From NCBI RefSeq assembly GCF_014635485.1, contig NZ_BMCX01000002.1, positions 332,396 to 396,395 of the forward strand: a DNA stretch of 64,000 bases, in the 5' to 3' direction. A model generated the notes under the pieces. It saw only the letters and a list, made by a program, of their open reading frames with translations. It made no database searches and had not been told where the DNA came from. Positions 9,089-19,108 of the stretch are shown in pieces (position 1 is the first letter of the stretch; each line of letters starts with the position of its first letter). The translations under genes were made by a program, and so were the position numbers. The DNA is from Corynebacterium pelargi. GTDB taxonomy: Bacteria; Actinomycetota; Actinomycetes; Mycobacteriales; Mycobacteriaceae.

Positions 9089-9457
9089 ATGGCACGTCTA
9101 GCTGGAGTTGACCTCCCGCGCAATAAGCGCATGGAGGTTGCACTCACTTACATCTACGGCATCGGCCCCGCCCGTGCCGCCACCTTGCTTGAAGAGACCG
9201 GCATCTCCCCGGACCTGCGCACCGACAACTTGAGCGACGAGCAGCTCTCTGCTCTTCGTGACGTTATCGAAGCAACCTGGAAGGTAGAGGGTGACCTCCG
9301 CCGTCAGGTACAGGCCGATATTCGTCGCAAGATCGAAATTGGTTCCTACCAGGGTCTGCGCCACCGTCGTGGTCTGCCCGTTCGCGGTCAGCGCACCAAG
9401 ACCAACGCCCGCACGCGCAAGGGCCCGAAGAAGACGATCGCCGGAAAGAAGAAGTAA
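9089..9457 (+). CDS. rpsM: 30S ribosomal protein S13
   Basis: A 122-aa protein of the 30S head, contacting 16S rRNA and the P-site t[23 protein letters not shown] is the standard beginning; [22 protein letters not shown] is the conserved basic C-terminus. The ATG follows GGAAAGG. Three bases separate it from rpsK. Confidence 0.97.
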   Translation: MARLAGVDLPRNKRMEVALTYIYGIGPARAATLLEETGISPDLRTDNLSDEQLSALRDVIEATWKVEGDLRRQVQADIRRKIEIGSYQGLRHRRGLPVRGQRTKTNARTRKGPKKTIAGKKK

Positions 9458-9460
9458 TTC

Positions 9461-9865
9461 ATGCCTCCAAAAGCACGTAGTGGCGCACGCCGTACCGGCC
9501 GTCGCGTCGTAAAGAAGAACGTGGCTCAGGGCCACGCATACATCAAGTCCACCTTCAACAACACCATCGTGTCCATCACGGACCCCAACGGTGCTGTGAT
9601 CTCCTGGGCGTCCTCCGGCCACGTTGGCTTCAAGGGCTCCCGCAAGTCCACCCCGTTCGCTGCACAGCTTGCTGCTGAGAACGCTGCCCGCAAGGCAATG
9701 GACCACGGAATGAAGAAGGTCGACGTTTTCGTTAAGGGTCCGGGCTCGGGCCGCGAAACCGCTATCCGTTCTCTGCAGGCTGCCGGCCTTGAGGTTTCGT
9801 CCATCACCGACGTCACCCCTCAGCCCTTCAATGGCTGCCGTCCGCCGAAGCGTCGTCGCGTTTAA
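9461..9865 (+). CDS. rpsK: 30S ribosomal protein S11
   Basis: A 134-aa protein of the 30S platform. [20 protein letters not shown] and the C-terminal [18 protein letters not shown] are diagnostic. It is cotranscribed with rpsM and rpsD in the standard alpha-operon order. Confidence 0.97.
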   Translation: MPPKARSGARRTGRRVVKKNVAQGHAYIKSTFNNTIVSITDPNGAVISWASSGHVGFKGSRKSTPFAAQLAAENAARKAMDHGMKKVDVFVKGPGSGRETAIRSLQAAGLEVSSITDVTPQPFNGCRPPKRRRV

Positions 9866-9885
9866 GAAAGGAAAGGTAACTTACT

Positions 9886-10491
9886 ATGGCTCGTTATACC
9901 GGCCCAGCAACCCGTAAGTCCCGCCGCCTCCGCGTCGACCTTGTCGGCGGAGACATGGCATTCGAGCGTCGTCCTTACCCTCCGGGGCAGGCCGGCCGCG
10001 CTCGCATCAAAGAGTCTGAGTACTTGCTGCAGCTTCAAGAGAAGCAGAAGGCTCGTTTCACCTACGGCGTTCTGGAAAAGCAGTTCCGCCGTTACTACGC
10101 AGAAGCTAACCGCCTGCCCGGCAAGACCGGTGACAACCTGGTGATTCTGCTCGAGTCCCGCCTCGACAACGTGATCTACCGTGCAGGTCTTGCACGTACC
10201 CGTCGTCAGGCACGTCAGCTCGTGTCTCACGGCCACTTCCTGGTCAACGGCAAGAAGGTCAACATTCCTTCCTTCCGTGTCTCCCAGTACGACATCATCG
10301 ACGTTCGCGACAAGTCGCAGAAGATGCTGTGGTTCGAAGAGGCTCAGGAGAACCTGGTCGACGCCGTCGTTCCTGCTTGGCTGCAGGTCGTCCCGGCTAA
10401 CCTGCGCATCCTCGTGCACCAGTTGCCCGAGCGCGCTCAGATCGACGTTCCGCTGCAAGAGCAGCTCATCGTCGAGCTTTACTCGAAGTAA
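9886..10491 (+). CDS. rpsD: 30S ribosomal protein S4
   Basis: A 201-aa primary 16S rRNA binding protein with a C-terminal S4 domain (RLDNVIYRAGLARTRRQARQ ... VNGKKVNIPS). GAAAGGAAAGGT precedes the ATG. No zinc-cysteine motif is present at the N-terminus, so this is the C-minus form. In other bacteria S4 represses the alpha operon; no candidate pseudoknot was resolved here. Confidence 0.97.
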   Translation: MARYTGPATRKSRRLRVDLVGGDMAFERRPYPPGQAGRARIKESEYLLQLQEKQKARFTYGVLEKQFRRYYAEANRLPGKTGDNLVILLESRLDNVIYRAGLARTRRQARQLVSHGHFLVNGKKVNIPSFRVSQYDIIDVRDKSQKMLWFEEAQENLVDAVVPAWLQVVPANLRILVHQLPERAQIDVPLQEQLIVELYSK

Positions 10492-10596
10492 TCGCAGCAT
10501 GTGGTGCTTTTGCACCACGCGGTTACTGCCACTCGAATTTTCCTTTCCGTCCACAGACGTCAAATAGCGGTCGTCACCTCAAGGAGAGTCCTCTTC

Positions 10597-11613
10597 ATGC
10601 TCATTTCTCAACGCCCTACTCTCACCGAAGAGTATGTTGATTCCGCTCGTTCACGGTTCGTCATTGAGCCGCTCGAGCCGGGCTTTGGCTACACCCTCGG
10701 CAACTCGCTGCGCCGCACCCTGCTTTCTTCTATCCCTGGTGCTGCTGTCACCAGCGTGAAGATCGACGGTGTGCTGCATGAGTTCACCACCATCAATGGT
10801 GTGAAGGAAGATGTTTCCGACATCATCTTGAACATCAAGGGATTGGTGCTGTCCTCCGACTCCGATGAGCCGGTTGTCATGTACCTGCGCGCCGAAGGCC
10901 CAGGTGAAGTCACCGCAGGCACCATCGAGCCTCCAGCAGGTGTTGAGATCCACAACCCCGATCTCCATATCGCTTCCCTCAATGAGCAGGGCAGCCTTGA
11001 GATCGAGATGATTGTGGAGCGTGGTCGCGGTTATGTTCCGGCAACGCTGTACTCCGGTACCAGCGAAATCGGCCGCATTCCCGTGGATCAGATCTACTCC
11101 CCGGTACTGAAGGTGAGCTACAAGGTCGAGGCCACTCGTGTTGAGCAGCGCACCGACTTTGACAAGTTGATCATCGACGTGGAAACCAAGAACTCCATGG
11201 CTCCCCGCGACGCCCTGGCGTCGGCAGGCAAGACCCTGGTTGAGCTCTTCGGTTTGGCACGCGAACTCAACACCGCCGCAGAAGGCATCGAAATCGGCCC
11301 CTCCCCGCAGGAGACCGAATACATCGCTGCCTACGGCACCCCGATCGAGGACCTGAACTTCTCTGTTCGTTCCTACAACTGCCTGAAGCGCCAAGACATC
11401 CACACCGTTGGTGAGCTCGCAGAGTGCACCGAATCGGACCTGCTGGATATCCGCAACTTCGGTCAGAAGTCGATCAACGAGGTCAAGATCAAGCTCGCCG
11501 GTTTGGGCCTGAGCCTCAAGGACACCCCTGAGGATTTCGACCCCACTCAGCTTGAGGGCTACGACGCCGCCACCGGCGATTACGTGGACACGGACCCGGA
11601 AGATTCCGAGTAA
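10597..11613 (+). CDS. rpoA: RNA polymerase alpha subunit
   Basis: A 338-aa protein that dimerises to nucleate RNA polymerase assembly. The N-terminal domain shows [22 protein letters not shown]. The C-terminal domain shows [14 protein letters not shown] and [16 protein letters not shown], which bind UP elements and activators. An acidic tail ends the protein. The ATG at 10597 is preceded by AAGGAG at 10581; an upstream in-frame start at 10501 lacks support. Confidence 0.97.
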   Translation: MLISQRPTLTEEYVDSARSRFVIEPLEPGFGYTLGNSLRRTLLSSIPGAAVTSVKIDGVLHEFTTINGVKEDVSDIILNIKGLVLSSDSDEPVVMYLRAEGPGEVTAGTIEPPAGVEIHNPDLHIASLNEQGSLEIEMIVERGRGYVPATLYSGTSEIGRIPVDQIYSPVLKVSYKVEATRVEQRTDFDKLIIDVETKNSMAPRDALASAGKTLVELFGLARELNTAAEGIEIGPSPQETEYIAAYGTPIEDLNFSVRSYNCLKRQDIHTVGELAECTESDLLDIRNFGQKSINEVKIKLAGLGLSLKDTPEDFDPTQLEGYDAATGDYVDTDPEDSE

Positions 11614-11679
11614 AAGCCCCCATGGGTCACCCTGGGTGACCCAACGCGCTCACAACATCCGTTTTACGAGGAGAACACT

Positions 11680-12186
11680 ATGCCTACCCCTAAGAAGGGC
11701 GCCCGCCTCGGCGGTTCCGCGAGCCACCAGAAGCACATTCTGTCCAACCTCGCGGCACAACTGTTCGAGCACGGTGCCATCAAGACCACCGATGCCAAGG
11801 CTAAGATGCTGCGTCCTTACGCAGAGAAGCTGATCACCAAGGCAAAGTCCGGCACCATCGCCGACCGCCGTAACGTGCTCAAGCTGGTCAACAACAAAGA
11901 GATCGTCAAGCACCTCTTTGACAACCTTGCACCCCAGTTCGAGGGCCGTGAGGGTGGCTACACCCGCATCATCAAGCTCGAGAACCGCAAGGGCGACAAC
12001 GCTCCCATGAGCCAGATCTCCCTGGTGCTCGAAGAGACCGTCTCCAACGAGGCCAACCGTGCTGCTCGCGCCGCTGCTTCCAAGCAGGCCGAAGAAGCCA
12101 AGGCTGAGGAGAACACCGAGGACAACGCTGCAGAAGCCACCGAGGCTGAAGCAACCGAGACCGAGGCTAAGGAAGAAGAGAACTAA
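11680..12186 (+). CDS. rplQ: 50S ribosomal protein L17 with acidic C-terminal extension
   Basis: A 168-aa protein. The first ~120 residues are canonical L17 ([35 protein letters not shown]). The last ~45 residues are an Ala/Glu-rich low-complexity tail, an extension seen in corynebacterial L17 and absent from E. coli. AGGAG precedes the ATG. It ends the ribosomal transcription unit before a strong terminator. Confidence 0.96.
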   Translation: MPTPKKGARLGGSASHQKHILSNLAAQLFEHGAIKTTDAKAKMLRPYAEKLITKAKSGTIADRRNVLKLVNNKEIVKHLFDNLAPQFEGREGGYTRIIKLENRKGDNAPMSQISLVLEETVSNEANRAARAAASKQAEEAKAEENTEDNAAEATEAEATETEAKEEEN

Positions 12187-12206
12187 AACACTCTTTCTTT
12201 CAGCAC

Positions 12207-12243
12207 AACGGGTCGAAGCAGTGATGCTTCGGCCCGTTTTTTT
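12207..12243 (+). terminator. Strong terminator after rplQ
   Basis: AACGGG-T-CGAAGCA pairs with TGCTTCG-G-CCCGTT around a GTGA loop, followed by seven T residues. Confidence 0.9.
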
Positions 12244-12298
12244 GGGTTATGCTCAACCCAGACTGCACCCCTCAAAGCCGAATCAAAAGGATTGCGCC

Positions 12299-13036
12299 TT
12301 GTTCCGAAACCACCACAACAAGCTCTCAGTAGCAGGTTTTGCCATCTTGCCGGCGGTGGCATTACTTTGGCTCGGACAATTCATCGCCATGCTCATGTGG
12401 GATGGCACCTACCTGCCAGACACCATGTACATCAGCGACCTCGGCGCACGCGAATGCGAGGTGCTCTACGATGCAACCATGCCCCGTGCGGTGTGCAGCC
12501 CAGGGCATATCTTCTACATCATCGGCTTCCAACTCGCCGGCATCCTGCTTTTGCTCAGTGCCACCGCCCTGCGCGGCCTTGGAGTAGACCACAAGGGCGC
12601 AGCCTCGAAAAAGCCACCCTACCGCGGCGCGCTGATCAGCGCCTTTGGCCTCGCCACCGTGGGCATCTGCCTGGTGCTCAACGCCATGTTGGATGTAGGC
12701 GATAGCGTGATCATCCACCACCTCTGCTTCGGTATTGGTTGCGCAGCGCTGTGGGTAGTGATGCTAAGTAATGCCGTGATCTCCTTGCGCTACCAGCCCT
12801 TGCTCAAACAACCCAGCCAACCACTGCTGAACAAGACCCAGGCGATTATCACCCTGATCATCCTGGCAATCTCCGTTGCCGGCTATCTGCTCTTCGTGTT
12901 CAGCCCGCCACCAGCTTCCTACGGCCTCTACCAACACATCGCCGTCGATAGCGGTGCGGTGTGGATGCTGTTGTTTGCCAGCGTGCTGATCAAGCTCTCC
13001 CGTACCAAGGCATCCTCTGCGAGCACCCATGCCTAG
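12299..13036 (+). CDS. DUF998-like integral membrane protein
   Basis: About 245 aa with six or seven hydrophobic segments. A luminal-type loop contains [23 protein letters not shown] and [14 protein letters not shown]. Asp-rich loops and spacing of segments resemble DUF998 (a heptahelical family of unknown function). The start is assigned to TTG at 12299 because AAAAGG stands 8 nt upstream; no ATG fits. Its 3' end overlaps truA by 8 bp, so the two are probably cotranscribed after the rplQ terminator. Confidence 0.7.
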   Translation: MFRNHHNKLSVAGFAILPAVALLWLGQFIAMLMWDGTYLPDTMYISDLGARECEVLYDATMPRAVCSPGHIFYIIGFQLAGILLLLSATALRGLGVDHKGAASKKPPYRGALISAFGLATVGICLVLNAMLDVGDSVIIHHLCFGIGCAALWVVMLSNAVISLRYQPLLKQPSQPLLNKTQAIITLIILAISVAGYLLFVFSPPPASYGLYQHIAVDSGAVWMLLFASVLIKLSRTKASSASTHA

Positions 13037-13868
13037 AATCCGCATCGATCTTGCCTACGACGGCAGCAATTTTCACGGCTGGGCACGCCAAGGCAACCAG
13101 GACCTAAGAACGGTGCAAAGGGTGCTCGAAGACGCCCTCCAATTAATCCTGCGTGAACCTATCGCACTCAGCGTCGCAGGAAGAACCGATGCCGGGGTGC
13201 ACGCCAGCGGCCAAGTGGCGCACTTCGATGTCCCCTCAAGCGCCCTCGATACCCGAAGCATTGATGGCGACCCATCGAGGCTGGTGCGCAGGCTTGCCCG
13301 GCTGTTGCCCGAAGACGTGCGCATCCACCGCTGTGCATTCGCCCCAGAGGGTTTCGACGCACGTTTTTCGGCCCTGGCCCGCCACTATCGCTATCGCATC
13401 ACCACCCACCCGCGAGGTGCCTTACCCACCAGAGCTGCTGATACCGCCGCATGGCCGAAACAGGTGGACCTGCAGCGCATGAATGATGCCGCACAGGCGC
13501 TGATTGGCCTGCATGACTTCGCCGCTTTTTGTAAGCACCGCGAGGGAGCCACCACCATCCGCGAGCTCCAGGCCTTTAGCTGGCACGATATTTCCACGCC
13601 AGAGGAGCCACAGCTCTACGAGGCGCGGGTACAGGCCGATGCCTTTTGCTGGTCGATGGTGCGATCCCTGGTTGGTGCCTGCCTCGTGGTGGGAGAGGGG
13701 CGCCGCGAGGATGAATTCACTCGCCGGCTGCTGAGCCAAAGCAGCCGTTCAAATAATGTACCGGTTGCCCCAGCGAAAGGGCTTAGCCTGGTGCAAGTGG
13801 ACTACCCGCCGGCTGAAGAACTCGCCCAGCGCGCCAACGCCACCCGGGCAATAAGAAGCCTGGATTAA
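13029..13868 (+). CDS. truA: tRNA pseudouridine(38-40) synthase TruA
   Basis: A 279-aa enzyme that converts U38-U40 of tRNA anticodon stems to pseudouridine. [14 protein letters not shown] and [17 protein letters not shown] carry the family signature, the Asp in GRTDAGVH being the catalytic nucleophile. RHYRYRI and [19 protein letters not shown] are also conserved. It overlaps the preceding membrane-protein gene. The position between rplQ and the ESX locus is as in mycobacteria. Confidence 0.95.
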   Translation: MPRIRIDLAYDGSNFHGWARQGNQDLRTVQRVLEDALQLILREPIALSVAGRTDAGVHASGQVAHFDVPSSALDTRSIDGDPSRLVRRLARLLPEDVRIHRCAFAPEGFDARFSALARHYRYRITTHPRGALPTRAADTAAWPKQVDLQRMNDAAQALIGLHDFAAFCKHREGATTIRELQAFSWHDISTPEEPQLYEARVQADAFCWSMVRSLVGACLVVGEGRREDEFTRRLLSQSSRSNNVPVAPAKGLSLVQVDYPPAEELAQRANATRAIRSLD

Positions 13869-13876
13869 AAACAGGT

Positions 13877-13903
13877 GGGAACCGCACACCGCGCAATTGC
13901 GTC
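13877..13903 (+). promoter_or_regulatory. ECF-sigma (SigM-like) promoter of eccB
   Basis: GGGAACCG at 13877-13884, 15 bp, then CGTC at 13900-13903, followed by TAA and a TAGTGA block. The same element precedes esxB and the operon at 30.8 kb. The expected transcription start is about 13910, some 35 nt before eccB. Confidence 0.75.
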
Positions 13904-13946
13904 TAATTCCTAGTGAGGGTTATTTTGCCAACACTAGGAGGCCACC

Positions 13947-15410
13947 ATGGCGCAGCCGCCGATGCGTCCCACCACCAAAGCCCAAGTTTCAGGGCATAAA
14001 TTCTTAAGCCGAAGGCTCGAACTTGGGGTAGCGCTTGGCGACGAGCGCATGCTGCATGATCCACTCGGCAAACGTCGCAAAGCTGTGGCAGCAGGCCTAG
14101 CCATCAGCATCTTGCTGTGTGTAGGATCCGCCGCCTTGGCGTGGCTCAAACCCGAACCCGACCCTGGCGATGCGCCCATCCTGAAAGCCCAAAGCGGCCA
14201 ATTGCTGGTGCGCGAGGAACAGGTGTTGCACCCCGTGGCAAATCTGGCATCGGCAAGGCTGCTGGTAGGCGAGCCTGCTCATCCCATCAAAGCTGGTGAT
14301 CAGATCCTGCGCCAAACCCCCATCGCCGCACCGGTGGGCATCGTGGATGCACCAGGGATCCTGAGTGATCAGCCAGTAGAGCAACCATCCTGGAGCCTAT
14401 GCACCACCCAAGGCCCAAATACACCAAGCAGCGGGATCCCAAGAATCCCAGGGGCCGTGGAGCATATTGTGCTTGGCCAGGAACAGGTGCCCAGCTTGGA
14501 GAAAAGCAAGGGCATTTTGGCTGCCGTGGGCGCTCAAGAGTGGATCATTAGCCATAACCAACGCCTCTTACTCCCAGCAGAAGACACCCCTGAGGGCAGG
14601 GCGATCCGAAGGCAGATGAATATCGACCACTCCACCGCCAGGTGGCGGCCACCGGAGGATGTGCTCAATGCCATCGCTGAAGCTCCGCCGGTGCCCCAAT
14701 GGCACGGCGATATCCTCCAAGCAGAAGATCAAGCCTGGTTGAGCCTGCCCCAGGGCATCATTGCGCTTACGCCACTGCAGCGCGATATCTTGCTCGATTT
14801 GGGCAATAACCTGAAAACGCTTGGGCGCACTGAATTGACGCAACGCAGCGATGCGCAGCGCAGTATCGATCTACCCGAGCGCACCGTGGAATGGATCGAC
14901 CCGGCAGCACAACCGATCTGCATCCAAACCCAATGGCAGCAGGGTGAATTTGAGCATCATGTTGGCGTGGCTGCACTATCAGCAGAACAACTTTTAGCAC
15001 AGGCCGTCGCCTTGCCGGGCACCTCAGTGGCAACACATGCGCATACCTTCGGCACAGCCATTGGAGTACGCACCATCAACGGCACCCACGTGATCGGGGA
15101 GTCGGGACTTCGCCATAAAATCAGCGATGCCAACTACCAAGCCCTCGGCTTGGCAGCACCAGTGATGATGCCCTGGGTACTGCTCCGGCTCCTGCCCGAG
15201 GGCAGCGAACTTTCCGCCAAAGCCGCAGGCAGAAGCTTTGTAGAACCGACCACACCACAATCTCAAGAGCGCGCACCCAAACTCCACAACCCTGCACCTG
15301 GTGAACCTGCCAAGGAAGATAGTGCCCAAGGAGCACAAGAAGCACCAGAGCAACAAGGCCAATCCGAGGCGCCCGAGGATAAGGAGCCACCTCAGGATTC
15401 AGAAGGTTAA
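13947..15410 (+). CDS. eccB: Type VII secretion protein EccB
   Basis: A 487-aa membrane protein of the ESX core complex. The cytoplasmic N-terminus (TTKAQVSGHKFLSRRLELG) is diagnostic of EccB. One membrane helix lies near residues 50-68 (LAISILLCVGSAALAWL), followed by a large extracytoplasmic domain. The last ~70 residues are Pro/Glu/Gln-rich and disordered. AGGAGG precedes the ATG. It is driven by the ECF-type promoter at 13877. No EccE gene is nearby, which fits an ESX-4 type system. Confidence 0.93.
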   Translation: MAQPPMRPTTKAQVSGHKFLSRRLELGVALGDERMLHDPLGKRRKAVAAGLAISILLCVGSAALAWLKPEPDPGDAPILKAQSGQLLVREEQVLHPVANLASARLLVGEPAHPIKAGDQILRQTPIAAPVGIVDAPGILSDQPVEQPSWSLCTTQGPNTPSSGIPRIPGAVEHIVLGQEQVPSLEKSKGILAAVGAQEWIISHNQRLLLPAEDTPEGRAIRRQMNIDHSTARWRPPEDVLNAIAEAPPVPQWHGDILQAEDQAWLSLPQGIIALTPLQRDILLDLGNNLKTLGRTELTQRSDAQRSIDLPERTVEWIDPAAQPICIQTQWQQGEFEHHVGVAALSAEQLLAQAVALPGTSVATHAHTFGTAIGVRTINGTHVIGESGLRHKISDANYQALGLAAPVMMPWVLLRLLPEGSELSAKAAGRSFVEPTTPQSQERAPKLHNPAPGEPAKEDSAQGAQEAPEQQGQSEAPEDKEPPQDSEG

Positions 15411-15713
15411 GAATCCTCCACACCTAGCGGGCGTTGATCACAGGAAGCAAAGGCATAGGCAAAAAGGCCTTGGAGCACCGCGACGTGCTGCCGGGGCCTG
15501 GGGTTGTTGTGCGATGCAGTGGTGGTGCGCTGGGGTAGCCGCTGTACTAGAGCTGATGTACTAGAACTCACTGCGTACCGGGACTGTGAGGTTGAAGACG
15601 AACCCAGGAGCGAGGAAAAAGAGAAGCGCTACACTTGGTTTTAGCCCTTGTCCTGATCAAGGGGGCTGTGCCAAGCTAGCAATTTGTGATGCTTGAAGGA
15701 GGTGGAGCTTGCC
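15411..15713. other. Intergenic region after eccB
   Basis: Contains a direct repeat of TGTACTAGA (15543-15551 and 15557-15565, 14 bp apart) and a hairpin AGCCCTTG / CAAGGG-GGCT (15643-15667) just before the next gene. No convincing small gene was found; the promoter of the next gene should lie here. Confidence 0.4.
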
Positions 15714-16133
15714 GTGGGCAGTATGCGTGATGCCGTAGCTGAAAGAGTCGAACGCCTGGAGCGGAATCACCAGGCGTTAAAACAGCGGCGTTATGGATTC
15801 CTCGTTCGCCCGCTCGTGCTCACCTTAGGCACCCTGATCGTGATTGTCGGGCTCATCACCATTCCTTTCCCCGGCCCAGGCTGGCTCACGGTATTTATCG
15901 GCATTGGTGTTCTAAGCCTTGAGGTGCACTGGGCTGCACGCCTTCTCGGTTGGGGCGTTACTTCCTACGACCGCTTTAGCACCTGGTATCAGCCACAGCC
16001 GAAAAAGGTGCGATACTCAATCATTTCCGGCACAGTGCTCGCCGCCTGGATTACGGTTCTTGGCATCACATGGGTTGGCTGGAAAATGGGGATGTTCCCA
16101 GCACTAGATCCCGTGCTCGCCTCTACGCCCTAA
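15714..16133 (+). CDS. TIGR02611-type two-helix membrane protein
   Basis: About 139 aa. A coiled N-terminal cytoplasmic helix (RVERLERNHQALKQRR) is followed by two membrane segments around the signature TIPFPGPGWLTVFIGIGVLS, which matches the actinobacterial TIGR02611/PGPGW family. A third hydrophobic stretch lies near the C-terminus. GTG at 15714 is preferred because AAGGAGG sits 11 nt upstream; a longer TTG start would contain that site. The function is unknown. It sits inside the ESX-4 locus and its stop overlaps the convergent mycP stop by 4 bp. Confidence 0.75.
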   Translation: MGSMRDAVAERVERLERNHQALKQRRYGFLVRPLVLTLGTLIVIVGLITIPFPGPGWLTVFIGIGVLSLEVHWAARLLGWGVTSYDRFSTWYQPQPKKVRYSIISGTVLAAWITVLGITWVGWKMGMFPALDPVLASTP

Positions 16134-17293
16134 TTGCCGTGGCGCCGCTCAGTGCCGCGCAGCGCCACTAACACGATGCCGAGCAATCCGAAACCGAGCA
16201 ATAACAGCAGGAGCTTATTCCAACCCTGCGTCACCACCGGCGAGCGGGCAGCTAGGTGGATCTGATGCTGTTGCGCTGGCTCATGCCGAAAGGTCAGGCT
16301 TCTTAAAGGATCCACCACCCCGGCATTGGGATCAACGCTGTGATACAGCATCGCCCGCAATGCAGCAGGGGAGGCCTCGGGGTAGCGTTGCCGCAAGAGC
16401 GCGAAGGTGCCTGATACTAAGGGGGCAGCAAAGCTGGTGCCCTCAAAGGCTGCGGTGGAGTTATAGCTGGTGGTAGCTGAGGCCAATCCGCTGCTACGAG
16501 GATCTATTGCAGCCAGCACCTGCCCAGGGGCACTGAGTGCACCACCTTGCACGGGCATGGAGTATGCAGCCAAGGTGCGCTCATCGCTGGTGGCGCCAAC
16601 ACCTACCACCAGCGGGTGCGCCGCCGGTAGTCCTTGACTGTGTTCGGTGCAAGGGCCTCCAAGATTGCCGGCAGCAGCCACCATCACAATGCCACGGGCT
16701 TCTGCCTTTTTAATCACCTGGTCTAGAGGCGTGTGCTCTAAGGATTGATCCTGTGGCACGCAGGCCACCACCGAAATATTGATCACATCTACGTCGCGTT
16801 CAATCGCGGTATCGATGGCTTCTACCAAGGTGGCGATGGTGCCGGCGGTATCCTCGCGCCGTTGATCGCCTGCTTGCCGGATTCCCAAAATCTCTGCGCC
16901 TGGGGCCACACCAACCACGCCATCGCCATTGTCGTGGGCAGCAATCACCCCGGCGACGATGGTGCCGTGGGCTTGGCAATCACCGGCCTCATTGTCCGGG
17001 TGCAGCTTAAGGCGAGGGTGCGCTTCTACGCCTGTGTCGATCACGGCAACTGTTACCCCGGTGCCGTCGGCAAAGCGATGGGCGTGGCGATACGCATCGC
17101 TGCTCAGCGCCTGAGAAGCAACCTGATGGCTATCAGCAGGAACCGTACCGGGGCATTCTGCACCTTGAGCCACGCCAACGAGGCTGCCCGCAGGCACAAG
17201 AAGTGCTCCGAGGCCGATACCCAGTGCGCACGCCACTCCAACAGCACGCCGGGCAGCAATCACATTCTTGAGGCCTGGAAGTTTCGCCCTCAT
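16130..17293 (-). CDS. mycP: Mycosin: type VII secretion-associated serine protease MycP
   Basis: A 387-aa membrane-anchored subtilisin-like protease of the ESX system, acting outside the membrane. The catalytic triad is visible: Asp86 (VAVIDTGV), His109 (CQAHGTIVAG) and Ser287 (EGTSFAAP), with the oxyanion Asn210 (AAGN). An N-terminal signal segment lies near residues 17-43 and a C-terminal membrane anchor (KLLLLLLGFGLLGIVLVAL) follows a stalk. The start is the ATG at 17293, which overlaps the eccD stop as ATGA, so the two are translationally coupled. Confidence 0.93.
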   Translation of the reverse strand: MRAKLPGLKNVIAARRAVGVACALGIGLGALLVPAGSLVGVAQGAECPGTVPADSHQVASQALSSDAYRHAHRFADGTGVTVAVIDTGVEAHPRLKLHPDNEAGDCQAHGTIVAGVIAAHDNGDGVVGVAPGAEILGIRQAGDQRREDTAGTIATLVEAIDTAIERDVDVINISVVACVPQDQSLEHTPLDQVIKKAEARGIVMVAAAGNLGGPCTEHSQGLPAAHPLVVGVGATSDERTLAAYSMPVQGGALSAPGQVLAAIDPRSSGLASATTSYNSTAAFEGTSFAAPLVSGTFALLRQRYPEASPAALRAMLYHSVDPNAGVVDPLRSLTFRHEPAQQHQIHLAARSPVVTQGWNKLLLLLLGFGLLGIVLVALRGTERRHGN

Positions 17294-18885
17294 CCCGCAT
17301 GCCCCCTGAGCAGGGCAAAAAGCCCAAGGATGTGCAGCGTTAAGGGGATGGCAAGGCATACGGCGGCTGCTTCTAGGCGTTCGAGCCACACCACGGTGGT
17401 GGGGGCTACTGTGCGCAAGCGTGGCGACCAAGCACTCGCAAGGGCTAAGGCTCCACAAGCAACACCTGCTAGAGCCAACCACACCCAGTGTCCGTGCGCA
17501 GCAGCACTCACACTCGCGCTGAGCAGCGCTGCCATTGCCACAAGCCACATGCACCAAATGCTCATCGTTGATTGATGCCGGTGAGCATGCAGCACCAACG
17601 CCAATGCCACACATAACCCCAAGGCAACGCAGGCACCGGCCTGGGAATGTAACCCCAGGCTTGGCAAGCTGCCACAGGCAAGCAAGAACAGCGCAGGGAT
17701 AGAGCTACAGGCGATGGCCACATGGAAGCCGTTGAAAATAACGCGCGCAACCTTGGCCTGTTCATTCAGCAGCGCCGGGTCGTGTTCCCCATCGCCATGC
17801 CCCAAATCCTCACCGGCCGTTGGCACCCTGGGCACACTTAGGCCGGCAAGGTGCGCCGCAAGCAATGGCGCGGCCAGGGCAAATAGTGCGCCGCCAAGGA
17901 TAACCAGGGCACTGGCGCCAACGATCCACCCAAAGGGATCGCTGAGGTAGCGCTGGTGCAACCATCCAGCCGGTGCTGCACAGCCAAGCAGCAAACATGT
18001 GCTCAAGCTGGCAATACAAGAGGTGCGCAGGGCGTCTGCTTCTTCTTGGCTCAAGGTGCCATTGCATCCCAGCTTCTCTGCGTGCTTGGGCTGCCACATG
18101 TTCGAGCCTTCACCGGCATCCGTCGTGGGCAGTCCTGCTTCGTGCTTGCCCGCTAGTTCACCTTTCGTGCTCGGCGTCTTCTTTGCAGCGATGCCTCGGC
18201 GAAGCGGCCCATCTTCGAGGTAGCCGATGCGCAGGTGCATCCCGGTGCGCACCCGGACGATTGCCCAGCACACGCCAATGGCACTGGCCGCTGCCGCCAC
18301 CGCGGCGATCAGCCCCCACACAGCATCTTCTGCATGATTGCCTGCCACATAAACCCCAGCACCGATGCCCACAAGCACGGCGATCATGGGCATGATCAGC
18401 GGATTTGGCTGAAAAGCAAAGGCGGCAGTCAGGAGCACCGCAGCGATCATGCAGGCCAGCCCGGCGTCGATCGTTGAGGCGCTGAGGCAAAGCAGGGCGA
18501 TGCACCCTAAGGCCCCGGTGGCGGCAGCGGCGATGGAGGTATGCCGCGCCGGGCGTTCAAAGTGGGCAAGGGCCGAGACGGCTTCGGCGGAGTCGCGCAG
18601 CACCGGCACGGGCGTGGGTCTGCGAGGCCTGAGCATCACCACCGATCCGTGGCCGAGGCCCATGGTGGCGATGGCTTCGTTGGCATCAAGTTCAATGCCG
18701 GCTGGTGTGGTGGCTTGCCAGGGCACGCTGACTGCTGGTGCCTGGGTGAGGTCGAGGACTTCCGCGAGCACTTCGGCGATGCTCGAACTTGCCGGAATCG
18801 ACATATCCACGGCCTGAACCTTCTGGCTTGTTCTGCCGGAGTCGATGCGAAAATGCAGCCGAATGTCCTGGTCTACGACGTGCAC
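17290..18885 (-). CDS. eccD: Type VII secretion integral membrane protein EccD
   Basis: A 531-aa protein with a cytoplasmic ubiquitin-like N-terminal domain (about residues 1-85, DIRLHFRIDSG ... GSVVMLRPRR) and about eleven membrane helices, as in mycobacterial EccD, which forms the membrane vestibule of the ESX pore. The start is GTG at 18885 after GGGGGAAAT; the same unusual ribosome binding motif is found at other ESX genes here. It is divergent from eccC and overlaps mycP by 4 bp. Confidence 0.9.
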   Translation of the reverse strand: MHVVDQDIRLHFRIDSGRTSQKVQAVDMSIPASSSIAEVLAEVLDLTQAPAVSVPWQATTPAGIELDANEAIATMGLGHGSVVMLRPRRPTPVPVLRDSAEAVSALAHFERPARHTSIAAAATGALGCIALLCLSASTIDAGLACMIAAVLLTAAFAFQPNPLIMPMIAVLVGIGAGVYVAGNHAEDAVWGLIAAVAAAASAIGVCWAIVRVRTGMHLRIGYLEDGPLRRGIAAKKTPSTKGELAGKHEAGLPTTDAGEGSNMWQPKHAEKLGCNGTLSQEEADALRTSCIASLSTCLLLGCAAPAGWLHQRYLSDPFGWIVGASALVILGGALFALAAPLLAAHLAGLSVPRVPTAGEDLGHGDGEHDPALLNEQAKVARVIFNGFHVAIACSSIPALFLLACGSLPSLGLHSQAGACVALGLCVALALVLHAHRHQSTMSIWCMWLVAMAALLSASVSAAAHGHWVWLALAGVACGALALASAWSPRLRTVAPTTVVWLERLEAAAVCLAIPLTLHILGLFALLRGHAG

Positions 18886-19108
18886 AATATTTCCCCCTTG
18901 AGTGAATGCCGGGGCTTGTGATGCCCCACGCAGTGATACGCAATCGGGTAGCGGTGCTGTGCGATTCCCCAATCGCACGCTATCCCTTTTGCTGCAAGCT
19001 ATCTTGACCTAAGCTCAAGGTCGTGTCCACCGGAACGCGGGTGGCACCGGAGATTGTGTACGGGGGTACACAACTTTGGGGGATTGATCAAAAGGGGGAT
19101 TGATTTTC
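18886..19108. promoter_or_regulatory. Divergent eccD-eccC control region with three inverted repeats
   Basis: Three palindromes are seen: GCGATT-cccc-AATCGC (18961-18976), CTTGA/TCAAG nested with GACCT/AGGTC (19003-19022), and TTGTGTAC-gggg-GTACACAA (19054-19073). The last is a perfect 8-bp inverted repeat 36 bp before the eccC start. No GGGAACCG-N15-CGTC element is present here. Confidence 0.55.

Noticed and set aside
18885..18960. GGGAATCG ... CGTA upstream of eccD as another SigM-like promoter
   Set aside because: The spacer is 21 bp instead of 15 and the -10 reads CGTA, so it does not match the three conserved sites.
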